Of a stretch of DNA of 64,000 nucleotides, positions 17,263 to 25,379 are shown in pieces (positions within the stretch are counted from its first letter, which is position 1; each line of letters begins with the position of its first letter). A program made the position numbers and the translations under genes. Origin of the DNA: Neoroseomonas terrae (GTDB lineage: Bacteria; Pseudomonadota; Alphaproteobacteria; Acetobacterales; Acetobacteraceae); contig NZ_JAAEDI010000012.1 of assembly GCF_018129025.1 (NCBI RefSeq), forward strand, positions 119,543-183,542. The letters are read 5' to 3'. The notes under the pieces are model-generated. The model was given only the letters and a program-made list of their open reading frames with translations. It did no database searches and was not told the origin of the DNA.

Positions 17263-18255
17263 ATGCATCTGAACGGCGCCCAGAAGGCCGCGACCTTCAT
17301 GCTCGCGATCGGCGAGGACCACGCCGCGCGGTTGTTCGCGAAGATGCATGAGGACGAGATCCGCGACATCTCCCAGGCCATGGCGAGCCTCGGCACCGTG
17401 CCGGCTTCGGCGGTGGAGGAGCTGTGCCGCGAGTTCGCAGAGAATATCGGCCAGACCGGCAATCTCGTCGGTTCCTGGGAGACCACCGAGCGCATGCTGC
17501 TGAAGACGCTGCCGCGCGAGCGCGTCGCCCAGATCATGGAGGAAATCCGCGGCCCGGCCGGCCGCACCATGTGGGACAAGCTGGGCAACGTGAATGAGGC
17601 CGTGCTCGCGAACTATCTGAAGAACGAATACCCACAGACCGTCGCCGTGGTGCTGACCAAGGTGAAGGCCGACCACGCGGCGCGCGTGCTGTCCCTGTTG
17701 CCGGAGGGATTCTCGATGGAGGTCATCATGCGCATGCTGCGCATGGAGACCGTCCAAAAGGAGGCGCTGGACGGCGTCGAGAAGACGCTGAAAGCCGAGT
17801 TCATGTCGAACCTGGCCCGCGCGCAGCGGCGCGACGCGCATGAGATGATGGCAGAGATCTTCAACAATCTCGACCGACAGTCCGAGACGCGCATCCTCGC
17901 CGCGCTGGAGGAACGCAACCGCGATGCGGCGGAACGTATTCGCGGGCTGATGTTCACCTTCGACGACCTGTCGCGCATGGATGGTGGCGGCGTGCAGGTG
18001 CTGATGCGCGCGGTGCCGAAGGATCAGCTCACCCTCGCGCTGAAGGGCGCGTCGGAGACGCTCCGCGACCTGTTCATCAAGAACATGAGCGAGCGCGCGG
18101 CGAAGATGCTGAAGGACGACCTTGCCAATCTGGGGCCGGTCAAGCTGCGCGACGTGGACGATGCGCAGGCAGCGATCGTGCTGCTGGCGAAGGATCTCGC
18201 GGCGCAGGGCCAGATCCAGATGCAGGATGGGCGCGAGGAGGAGCTGGTCTACTGA
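17263..18255 (+). CDS. fliG: Flagellar motor switch protein FliG
   Basis: FliG is the rotor protein on which the stator exerts torque. The 330-residue protein shows the three helical domains: N-terminal (binds FliF), middle with EYPQ at residues 122-125 in the position of the usual EHPQ motif, and a C-terminal torque domain ([54 protein letters not shown]). Charged residues there follow the family pattern. The start at 17263 is the family-like [19 protein letters not shown]. The stop is one base from the fliH start. Confidence 0.96.
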   Translation: MHLNGAQKAATFMLAIGEDHAARLFAKMHEDEIRDISQAMASLGTVPASAVEELCREFAENIGQTGNLVGSWETTERMLLKTLPRERVAQIMEEIRGPAGRTMWDKLGNVNEAVLANYLKNEYPQTVAVVLTKVKADHAARVLSLLPEGFSMEVIMRMLRMETVQKEALDGVEKTLKAEFMSNLARAQRRDAHEMMAEIFNNLDRQSETRILAALEERNRDAAERIRGLMFTFDDLSRMDGGGVQVLMRAVPKDQLTLALKGASETLRDLFIKNMSERAAKMLKDDLANLGPVKLRDVDDAQAAIVLLAKDLAAQGQIQMQDGREEELVY

Positions 18256-18256
18256 C

Positions 18257-18904
18257 ATGCCGGACGCCTTTGCCCCTGCCGCCGAACTACCGGCGGCCGC
18301 CCCCTTTGTGCCGACCATGCTGATTGCGGCACTCGATGCCGCGCGGCGCGAAGCCATGGCCCCGCCCCCACCCCCCGCCCCGGAACCGCTCGAGCCTCTG
18401 CTGGAGGAAGCTCGCCGCGGCGGGTGGGAGGACGGGCTGGCCGAAGGTCTGCGCCGCGCCGCCGCGTCGCAGGAAGCGGCAGCCGTGCGGATTGCCGAGG
18501 CAGGCGTCGACGCGCTGCGGCTTGGCGAGGCGCAGGCGCATGCGGCGGCGACTGCGGCAGCGCACGATCTGTCGCGGCTGGTGCTCTCCATGCTGGATGC
18601 TGCGCTGCCGGGGCTGGCGGCGGACCAGGCCGCGTCCCTCGCTGCCGCCTTCGCCCGCCGCGTCGCGCCAATGCTGGAAGCGGTGCCGGAAGCGCGGCTG
18701 CTGGTGCCGGCGGGGTTCGGCGATGCGGTACGGGCGCTGCTCGCGCCGACGCGGATTGCCGTCGAGGAGGATGCCGCCTTGCCGCCGGGCGACGCTCGCG
18801 CGGCGTGGCGCGCGGGTGGTGCGGCGCTCGATCTCGCTGCGCGCCGCAGGCGATCCGCAACGTCCTGGATACATCCGGCCTTGGGCCGAAGGAGTAGCGC
18901 ATGA
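18257..18904 (+). CDS. fliH: FliH-like flagellar export ATPase regulator
   Basis: FliH holds and restrains the FliI ATPase at the export gate. This 215-residue protein is only weakly conserved. It has a Pro-rich N-terminal part with PPPPPAPEPLEPLLEEARRGGWEDGLAEGLRRAAASQEAA (glycine-spaced helix typical of FliH), and a C-terminal half with LSRLVLSMLDAALPGLAADQAASLAAAFARRVAPML. The name depends largely on position between fliG and fliN. Its stop overlaps the start of fliN (ATGA). No fliI gene follows in this window, which is somewhat unusual. Confidence 0.75.
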   Translation: MPDAFAPAAELPAAAPFVPTMLIAALDAARREAMAPPPPPAPEPLEPLLEEARRGGWEDGLAEGLRRAAASQEAAAVRIAEAGVDALRLGEAQAHAAATAAAHDLSRLVLSMLDAALPGLAADQAASLAAAFARRVAPMLEAVPEARLLVPAGFGDAVRALLAPTRIAVEEDAALPPGDARAAWRAGGAALDLAARRRRSATSWIHPALGRRSSA

Positions 18905-19224
18905 GCGGAACGCAGGGCTTCGAACCGGTCTCGGCGGCGTCGGAGGAGGCACGGCAAGCCGCCCCCGCCCCGGCGCGCGAACTGGAGGCGGTCTACGACA
19001 TTCCGGTGCAGATCTCGGCCGTGCTGGGGCGGGCGACCATGCAGGTGTCGCAGCTGCTGAAGCTTGGGCGCGGCGCGGTGGTGGAGCTCGACCGCAAGCT
19101 TGGCGAGGCCGTCGACATCTATGTCAACAACCGCCTCGTCGCGCGCGGGGAGGTGGTGATGGTGGACGACAACCGCCTCGGCGTGACGATGACCGAGATC
19201 GTGAAGTCGGACCGGGGCGTCTGA
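18901..19224 (+). CDS. fliN: Flagellar motor switch protein FliN
   Basis: FliN forms the lower part of the C ring with FliM and interacts with FliH. The 107-residue protein has a short variable head and the complete SpoA domain: VYDIPVQISAVLGRATMQVSQLLKLGRGAVVELDRKLGEAVDIYVNNRLVARGEVVMVDDNRLGVTMTEI (about residues 31-100). These are the hallmarks of FliN/SpoA proteins. It overlaps fliH by four bases and lies two bases before flbD. fliM is not in the window. Confidence 0.96.
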   Translation: MSGTQGFEPVSAASEEARQAAPAPARELEAVYDIPVQISAVLGRATMQVSQLLKLGRGAVVELDRKLGEAVDIYVNNRLVARGEVVMVDDNRLGVTMTEIVKSDRGV

Positions 19225-19226
19225 CC

Positions 19227-20624
19227 ATGGCGCGCATCCTGATCATCGGCTCGATGGAGGCGGAACTCGGCCTCGCGGCGCGCATCGCCGCCGCGCGCGG
19301 GGCGAAGCTGGCGACGGCGGAAGGGGCGGCGGCGGGGCTCGCGCGGCTGCGGGCGGAAGGGGCGGACCTCGCCCTGTGCGACGTGATGCATGACGTCGCC
19401 TGGCTGATCGACCAGATGGCGGCCGAGCGTATCGCCTGCCCCGTCGTCGCCTGCGGCCGGCCGGATGATGCGGATGGCGCCGTGCGGGCGATCCGCGCCG
19501 GCGCGAAGGACTACCTGCCGCTGCCGCCGGATCCGGACCTGATCGCGGCGATGTTGCAGGCGGTGGCGGGCGATCCGGAGAAGCCGATCGTGCGCGATCC
19601 GGCGATGGGCCTGCTGCTGGCGCGTGCGGAACAGGTCGCACGGGCGGAGGCGTCCGTGCTGATCACCGGGGAGAGCGGCACCGGCAAGGAAGTGCTCGCG
19701 CGGCACATCCATGTGGCATCTCGGCGCGCACGCGGCCCCTTCGTCGCGCTGAACTGCGCGGCGCTGCCCGAGGCGCTGCTGGAATCCGAGCTGTTCGGCC
19801 ACGAGAAGGGTGCGTTCTCCGGCGCGGTCGCGGCACGCCGCGGCAAGTTCGAACAGGCCGAGGGCGGCACGCTGCTGCTGGATGAGATCGGCGAGATGGA
19901 CCCGCGGCTCCAGGCCAAGATCCTGCGGGCGATCCAGGAGCGGGAGATCGACCGGCTGGGTGGCTCGGCGCCTGTGAAGGTGGATGTGCGCATCCTGGCG
20001 GCGACGCATCGCGACCTGGCGCGAGAGGTCGCGGCCAACCGGTTCCGGGAGGATCTGTATTTCCGCCTCGCCGTCGTCCGGCTCCGCATCCCGGCGCTGC
20101 GCGAAAGGCGGGACGACATCATGCCGCTCGCGCGGCACTTCGCCGAACGTTATGCGCGTGCGAACGGGCTGCCGCTGCGCGGGCTGTCGGTCGCGGCGGA
20201 AGCGGTGCTGCTGGCGCATCCCTGGCCCGGCAATGTGCGGGAACTGGAGAACACGCTGCATCGCGCCGTGCTGCTTGCGGAGGGCCATGATATCGGCGCG
20301 GAGGCGATCGACCTGCTCGAGCACCGCGCGCCCGAGGCGCCATCCGTTGCCGCCTCCGTGCCCACGCTCTTGCCGGCATCGGTGGCGATCCCGGCGCCGG
20401 TGAAGCCACCCGTCTCCGCCCTCGTCGGCCGGCGTGTCGACGATGTCGAGCGCGACCTGATCCTCGAAACCCTGTCGCACTGCCTCGGCAACCGGACGCG
20501 GGCGGCTGAAATGCTCGGCATCTCCATCCGCACGCTACGCAACAAGCTGCACGAGTACCGCGCGGCGGGTGCTGCCGTGCCGCCGGTGCCGGGCCAGATG
20601 CCCATACCGCTGCCGGTCGCGTAG
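19227..20624 (+). CDS. flbD: Sigma-54-dependent flagellar transcriptional activator FlbD
   Basis: FlbD activates late flagellar genes from sigma-54 promoters. The 465-residue protein has three parts. The receiver-like domain (1-115) retains an Asp in LALCDV but lacks the usual N-terminal acidic cluster (IGSMEAE), and Leu replaces the conserved Lys (KDYLPLPPDP). An AAA+ domain follows (Walker A GESGTGKE, ESELFGHEKGAFSGA, Walker B GGTLLLDEIGEMD, R-finger region). The C-terminal Fis-type HTH is LGNRTRAAEMLGISIRTLRNKLHEY. The sigma-contacting loop is GAFSGA rather than GAFTGA. The receiver changes suggest control other than simple phosphorylation, as known for Caulobacter FlbD. The two -24/-12 promoters at flgE/fliK are obvious targets. 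Confidence 0.94.
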   Translation: MARILIIGSMEAELGLAARIAAARGAKLATAEGAAAGLARLRAEGADLALCDVMHDVAWLIDQMAAERIACPVVACGRPDDADGAVRAIRAGAKDYLPLPPDPDLIAAMLQAVAGDPEKPIVRDPAMGLLLARAEQVARAEASVLITGESGTGKEVLARHIHVASRRARGPFVALNCAALPEALLESELFGHEKGAFSGAVAARRGKFEQAEGGTLLLDEIGEMDPRLQAKILRAIQEREIDRLGGSAPVKVDVRILAATHRDLAREVAANRFREDLYFRLAVVRLRIPALRERRDDIMPLARHFAERYARANGLPLRGLSVAAEAVLLAHPWPGNVRELENTLHRAVLLAEGHDIGAEAIDLLEHRAPEAPSVAASVPTLLPASVAIPAPVKPPVSALVGRRVDDVERDLILETLSHCLGNRTRAAEMLGISIRTLRNKLHEYRAAGAAVPPVPGQMPIPLPVA

Positions 20625-20627
20625 CGC

Positions 20628-22685
20628 GTGAACGCCATCGCCCTTCCCGGCTGGCTGCGGCGCGCGCAGCCCGGCACCGACATGTCGCTGGCGCTCGGCG
20701 TCGCGGCGCTGCTCGTCGTGCTGGTCGTGCCGCTGCCGGTCATGCTGCTGGATGCAGCGCTGGCGATCTCGATCACGGTGTCCGTGCTGGTGCTGATGGT
20801 GGCGCTGTTCCTGCGGCGGCCGCTCGACTTCACCTCCTTCCCCACGCTGCTGCTGCTGACGACGCTGCTGCGCCTCGCGCTGAACGTCGCGACCACGCGC
20901 ATCATCCTGACGCATGGGGCGGAAGGACCGGAGGCGGCCGGCCATGTCGTCTCGGCCTTCGGCGGGTTCCTGATGGGCGGCGACGTCGTCGTCGGCCTGA
21001 TCGTCTTCGCGATCCTGCTGGTGGTGAACTTCATGGTCATCACCAAGGGTTCCGGCCGCATCGCGGAGGTCGCGGCGCGCTTCAGCCTCGATGCCCTGCC
21101 CGGCAAGCAGATGGCGATCGATGCCGATCTCTCCGCCGGCCTGATCAACGAAACCGAGGCGCGCAACCGCCGGAAGGAACTGGAGGAGGAGACCGGCTTC
21201 TACGGCGCCATGGACGGTGCCGCGAAATTCGTGCGCGGGGACGCCATCGCTGGGCTGATCATCACCTTCATCAACCTGATCGGCGGGATGGCGATCGGCG
21301 TCGCGCGTCATGGGCTGTCGGTGGGAGAGGCGGCGCAAACCTTCTCGATGCTCACCGTCGGCGACGGGCTGGTCAGCCAGATTCCCGCACTGCTGGTCTC
21401 GGTCGCGGCCGGCATCGTCGTCACCAAGGGCAGCACGGAAGGCACGGCGGATGAGGTGATGCTCGGCCAGCTTGGCGCCGGGCCGAAACCGCTCGCCATC
21501 GCCGCCGGTGCGGCGGGGGTGATGGCCCTGCTGCCGGGGATGCCGATGCTGCCCTTCCTGGCCGTCGCAGGCGCTGCCGGCACCGCGGCCTGGGCGACGC
21601 ATCGGCGCGCCGCCGCACCGCCGCCCGAAGCGCAGGCGCCAGCCATCACCGACCCGCCCATCGCCGAGACGCTGCGCATCGACCTGCTGCGTCTGGAACT
21701 CGGCTACGGGCTGCTGTCGCTCGCGGCCGGGGAGGCGCCGCGGCTAACCGAGCAGATCAAGGGCCTCCGGCGCACCATCGCGCAGGATATGGGCTTCGTC
21801 CTGCCCTCCGTCCGCATCCAGGACAACCTCGCCCTGCCGGCCGACACCTACGCGATCCGGGTGAAGGAGATCGAGGCCGGGCGTGGCCAGCTGCGACCGC
21901 CGCTGCTGCTGGCGATCGACCCATCCGGCAACGTGCCGAACCTGCCGGGCGAACGCTGCCAGGAACCGACCTTCGGCCTGCCCGCCATCTGGATCGAGGA
22001 AACGCGGCGTGAGGAAGCGCTCGCGCGAAGCTGCACCGTGGTGGATGCGGCCGGCGTCGTCGCGACGCATCTCACGGAGCTCGTGCGGGAGAACATGGCG
22101 GAGCTGCTCTCCTTCGCCGAGACGCATAAGCTGATCGACGAATTGCCGGCGGAGCACCGCAAGCTGGTCGCGGATCTGGTGCCGTCGCAGATCGGCATGG
22201 GCGGTATCCAGCGGGTGCTGCAGGCCTTGCTGGCGGAACGCGTGTCCATTCGCGACCTGCCGACCGTGCTGGAGGGCATCCAGGAAGCCTGCGCGGCCGG
22301 GGCGCGGACCGTCCCGGGCATCCTTGCCATCGTCCGGGCGCGCCTCGCGCGGCAGCTCTCCGACGCGGCACGTGGGCCGCACGGCTACGTGCCGATGATC
22401 ACGCTCTCGGCGGATTGGGAGGTGGCCTTTACCGAGGCGCTGATCGGCCCACCGGAGGAACGCCAGCTCGCCATGGCGCCGTCGCGCCTGTCCGATTTCA
22501 TGGAGACGCTGCGCAGCGCCTTCGATGCTGCGACGGCGGCGGGTGAGCAGCCGGCGCTGATCTGCTCCGCACCGATCCGGCCGCATGTGCGCGCCATCGT
22601 CGAGCGCTTTCGCCCCTCGACGATGGTTCTCGCGCATACCGAGATCCACCCGCGCGCCAGGATCCGCACCATTGGCAGCGTGTGA
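20628..22685 (+). CDS. flhA: Flagellar export gate protein FlhA
   Basis: FlhA is the large subunit of the flagellar type III export gate. The 685-residue protein has eight predicted membrane segments in the first half. It also has the FHIPEP-family signature DFTSFPTLLLLTTLLRLALNVATTR and MDGAAKFVRGDAIAGLIITFINLIGG (about 194-219). The cytoplasmic C-terminal domain begins after about residue 340 (AETLRIDLLRLELGYGLLSLA) and includes GGIQRVLQALLAERVSIRDLPTVLEGI. It starts with GTG three bases after the flbD stop. It is the last gene of the fliK-flhA run and converges on a reverse-strand HExxH gene with four bases between stops. Confidence 0.96.
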   Translation: MNAIALPGWLRRAQPGTDMSLALGVAALLVVLVVPLPVMLLDAALAISITVSVLVLMVALFLRRPLDFTSFPTLLLLTTLLRLALNVATTRIILTHGAEGPEAAGHVVSAFGGFLMGGDVVVGLIVFAILLVVNFMVITKGSGRIAEVAARFSLDALPGKQMAIDADLSAGLINETEARNRRKELEEETGFYGAMDGAAKFVRGDAIAGLIITFINLIGGMAIGVARHGLSVGEAAQTFSMLTVGDGLVSQIPALLVSVAAGIVVTKGSTEGTADEVMLGQLGAGPKPLAIAAGAAGVMALLPGMPMLPFLAVAGAAGTAAWATHRRAAAPPPEAQAPAITDPPIAETLRIDLLRLELGYGLLSLAAGEAPRLTEQIKGLRRTIAQDMGFVLPSVRIQDNLALPADTYAIRVKEIEAGRGQLRPPLLLAIDPSGNVPNLPGERCQEPTFGLPAIWIEETRREEALARSCTVVDAAGVVATHLTELVRENMAELLSFAETHKLIDELPAEHRKLVADLVPSQIGMGGIQRVLQALLAERVSIRDLPTVLEGIQEACAAGARTVPGILAIVRARLARQLSDAARGPHGYVPMITLSADWEVAFTEALIGPPEERQLAMAPSRLSDFMETLRSAFDAATAAGEQPALICSAPIRPHVRAIVERFRPSTMVLAHTEIHPRARIRTIGSV

Positions 22686-22689
22686 CGCC

Positions 22690-23613
22690 TCAGCCCTGCG
22701 CGATGGCGGCGAGTTCCCGCCGTACGATCGCGGCGATCTCGGGTGCCGGGATGCGGGCGAGCGCCGCGAGGTCCCTGCCCTGCGCCGCGCGTTCCACGAT
22801 GGCGAGGCCGAGGACGTAGCCGCTGCGCGCCGGGATGGTCCCGCGATAACCATAGCCGAGGTATCGCGAGCGTTCCGCCAAGCCCGTCGCGTCCAGCTGC
22901 GTCGGCAGTTCGGCCGCGACGCGGCGCAGGACGGCGGCGTCCATCGATGCCAGCATCTCGTCGCCCATGAAGGCGGTGACGCGCGGAGTTCCCGGGTTCA
23001 GCAGCGCTGTCGCATGGACCGCCAGCCCCTCCTTCCAGATACCGAGCCAGAGCGGATCGCCGCCCTCCATGATCAGGGAGGGGTTCACCTGATGGTGGTA
23101 GAGGTGGAAGCGCTCGTGATCGAGCAGCGGTCCGGGCTCCTCCCCATGCAGCAACACGATCATGTCGAGGCCGAGAAACAGCGCCATGCGTCCCTGCACC
23201 GACCGTGCCCGGCCATCGAACCACAAGAACGACACGAAGGCCGTCGCCGGCACATCCGGCTCCGCATCGGGCAGCAGGCGCTGGAACTGCGCGAGCCGCG
23301 CACACCACAGATCCGACAGGCGCTGGGACAACGACCGCACCGTGCCGGCGACCGGGTCGAAGCGCGGCAGCCAGGCGGCGACGTCCACGCGGGCGATGCC
23401 GGCGGCACGATAGGCGTCGATGTTCGGCTGGAGGTAGGCGGCGATCAGCGCCCGCGCCCGATCGACCGCATTGCCCGGCGGCAGCGCGTCATACGCGGCC
23501 CAGAAGGACGGCATCAGATCCTGCACCGGCCCGCAGGCGCGGGCCGGTCCGGACAGCGTCGCGCCGGCGGCGGCGAGCAGCGCCGTCCGACGCCGCATCG
23601 TTCGGTTCTGCAT
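22690..23613 (-). CDS. Exported HExxH protein, putative metallopeptidase
   Basis: I do not recognise the family with certainty. The 307-residue protein has a twin-arginine-like leader (MRRRTALLAAAGATLSGPARA). In its middle it has H166-E-R-F-H170, followed 25 residues after the second His by E195 in WKEGLAVH. That HExxH...E arrangement is the zinc site of gluzincin-type peptidases, and the surroundings recall DUF2268-like predicted zinc proteases. Two conserved-looking WFDG and GMIVLLHGEEP-like strands precede it. It lies on the opposite strand between flhA and flhF, with only 29 bases to the flhF start. Whether it serves the flagellum (for example cell-wall or rod remodelling) is unknown. Confidence 0.6.
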   Translation of the reverse strand: MQNRTMRRRTALLAAAGATLSGPARACGPVQDLMPSFWAAYDALPPGNAVDRARALIAAYLQPNIDAYRAAGIARVDVAAWLPRFDPVAGTVRSLSQRLSDLWCARLAQFQRLLPDAEPDVPATAFVSFLWFDGRARSVQGRMALFLGLDMIVLLHGEEPGPLLDHERFHLYHHQVNPSLIMEGGDPLWLGIWKEGLAVHATALLNPGTPRVTAFMGDEMLASMDAAVLRRVAAELPTQLDATGLAERSRYLGYGYRGTIPARSGYVLGLAIVERAAQGRDLAALARIPAPEIAAIVRRELAAIAQG

Positions 23614-23642
23614 CGCGCCATCCTAGCCGCAACGGGTGCCGC

Positions 23643-24563
23643 ATGCGCCTGAAGACCTTCAGCGCCCGGCGCATGGACGAAGCCATGTCGCTGCTGCGGG
23701 AGGAGCTGGGCGCGGAGGCGATCATCCTCTCCACGCGCCGCACCGGGAGCGGCGTCGAGATCACCGCGGCGCTGGAAGCCGAGGAACCGGTGCTGATTCC
23801 CCCCGCCGCGCCGACGATGGCTGCGCCGCCGGGGCCGCTGACCTTTCACAACCTGCCCGAGGCGCTCGGCCGGTGCCTCGCGCGAGGGCCGCTGGACCAG
23901 ACGCTCGCCGGCGCGCTGGGATTCGGGCCGATGCCGGATGGGCGGGACAGGCCCATCATGCTCGTCGGGCCGCCGGGCGCGGGCAAGACGCTCACCTGCG
24001 CGAAGCTCGCGGCACGGATGGTCCTGGGTGGCACGCCGCCGGTGATCGCGACGACCGACGGGCAGCGGGCCGGCGCGGCGGCGCAGCTTGCGGCCTTCAC
24101 CGGCGTGCTGGGGCTGACGCTGGCGGTCGCGCCCTCGGCCGCCGCGCTCGGCAAGGCGCTGGCGCGGCGGATGCCGGGGCAGCCGGCGTTGGTGGACAGC
24201 GCCGGCTGCGACCCCTTCGACACGCGGCAGGCCGTCGCACTGCACGCGCTGGCGGCGGCCGCGCAGGCCGACCTCGTGCTGGTGCTGCCGGCGGGGCTCG
24301 ATGCGCAGGAAGCCGCCGACCTCGCCCGCGCCTTCGCCGCGCTTGGCGCGCGGCACCTTCTGCCGACGCGGCTGGATGCCGCGCGGCGGCTCGGCGCCGT
24401 GTTGGCCGCGGCCGAGGCCGGGCCGCTGCTGCTGACCGAGGCCGGGATCAGCCCGGAAGTGGTGGATGGGCTCGAACCGCTTTCCCCCGCGCGGCTTGCG
24501 GCGCGGCTCGCCGCCGCGCCGCGCCGCGACGCCCCACTTGCCGCCGAGGAAGCTGCATCATGA
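23643..24563 (+). CDS. flhF: Flagellar positioning GTPase FlhF (SRP-type)
   Basis: FlhF is an SRP-family GTPase that places the flagellum at the pole. The 306-residue protein has a typical N-terminal MRLKTFSARRMDEAMSLLREELGAEAIILSTRR and a short linker. The G domain has the P-loop GPPGAGKT (109-116), the DTxRxxAxxQL-equivalent TTDGQRAGAAAQL (137-149) and DSAG in place of DTAG (185-188). TRLD stands in place of TKLD. The altered G motifs and the short length (many FlhF proteins exceed 400 residues) suggest a diverged enzyme. It overlaps flhG by four bases (ATGA). Confidence 0.88.
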   Translation: MRLKTFSARRMDEAMSLLREELGAEAIILSTRRTGSGVEITAALEAEEPVLIPPAAPTMAAPPGPLTFHNLPEALGRCLARGPLDQTLAGALGFGPMPDGRDRPIMLVGPPGAGKTLTCAKLAARMVLGGTPPVIATTDGQRAGAAAQLAAFTGVLGLTLAVAPSAAALGKALARRMPGQPALVDSAGCDPFDTRQAVALHALAAAAQADLVLVLPAGLDAQEAADLARAFAALGARHLLPTRLDAARRLGAVLAAAEAGPLLLTEAGISPEVVDGLEPLSPARLAARLAAAPRRDAPLAAEEAAS

Positions 24564-25333
24564 CCCATGTCGCCGCGCGCTCCGCCATTTCCGCCGGGCG
24601 GGTCCTCGCCGTCGCCTCCGGCAAGGGGGGCGTCGGCAAGACTTGGTTCGCCATCACCCTCGCCCATGCGCTGGCGCGGCACGGGCTGCGCGTATTGCTG
24701 GTCGATGCCGATCTCGGCCTCGCCAATATCGACGTGCAGCTCGGCTTCCAGCCGGCGCGCGACCTTTCCGCGGTGATCGGCGGCACGGTCGCGGCCGAGG
24801 ACGCCGCCATCGCGCATCCGGCGGGCTTCGCGATTCTCGCTGGTCGGTCGGGGTCGGGCGCACTATCGATGCTCGACCACGCTGCACTCAGTGCCATGCT
24901 CGCCCTGCTGCCACGGCTGGCCACGGCTTGGGATCGGGTCGTGGTGGATCTCGGCGCCGGGCTTGAGGCACCGCAGCGCCGCATCGCCGCGGCCGCCGAC
25001 ACGCTGCTGGTGGTCGCGACCGAGGAACCAACCAGCCTGACCGACGCCTATGCCGTCCTGAAGCTGCATGCGCGCGACCGGCCGGGCGGGGATGCACGGA
25101 TCGTGGTGAACCTCGCGGGCGATGCCGCGGCCGGCACGCGCACTCATGGGGCGCTGGCGCGCGCGGCTGCCGCCTTCCTGAAGCGCGACGTGCCGCTCGC
25201 CGGGGTGATCCGGCGCGATGCCAGGGTGCGCGACGCCATCCGCCACCAGGCACCGCTACTGACACGTCACCCGGGGTGCAACGCCGCACGGGACGTGGAG
25301 GCGATCGCGCGCGGACTCGCTGCCATACCGTAA
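24560..25333 (+). CDS. flhG: MinD-like ATPase FlhG (flagellar number control)
   Basis: FlhG/FleN is a MinD-type ATPase that limits flagellar number, working with FlhF. The 257-residue protein has the deviant Walker A GKGGVGKTW (21-29) and VDADLGLANIDVQLG (46-60), a hallmark of the group. Further landmarks are a degenerate Walker B (VVVDLGAG) and the ATEEPTSLTDAYAVLKL segment typical of FlhG. The ATG overlaps the flhF stop, so the two are translationally coupled. The FlhF-FlhG pair points to polar flagellation. Confidence 0.93.
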   Translation: MTHVAARSAISAGRVLAVASGKGGVGKTWFAITLAHALARHGLRVLLVDADLGLANIDVQLGFQPARDLSAVIGGTVAAEDAAIAHPAGFAILAGRSGSGALSMLDHAALSAMLALLPRLATAWDRVVVDLGAGLEAPQRRIAAAADTLLVVATEEPTSLTDAYAVLKLHARDRPGGDARIVVNLAGDAAAGTRTHGALARAAAAFLKRDVPLAGVIRRDARVRDAIRHQAPLLTRHPGCNAARDVEAIARGLAAIP

Positions 25334-25379
25334 CGCTTCATCGCTTGCGGCGCCTGCCGGTCTGGTGTTCACCGGCGCG

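Noticed and set aside
17101..18957. Long reverse frame antisense to fliG and fliH
   Set aside because: It mirrors two certain flagellar genes and its translation is low-complexity. No ribosome-binding site or start fits.
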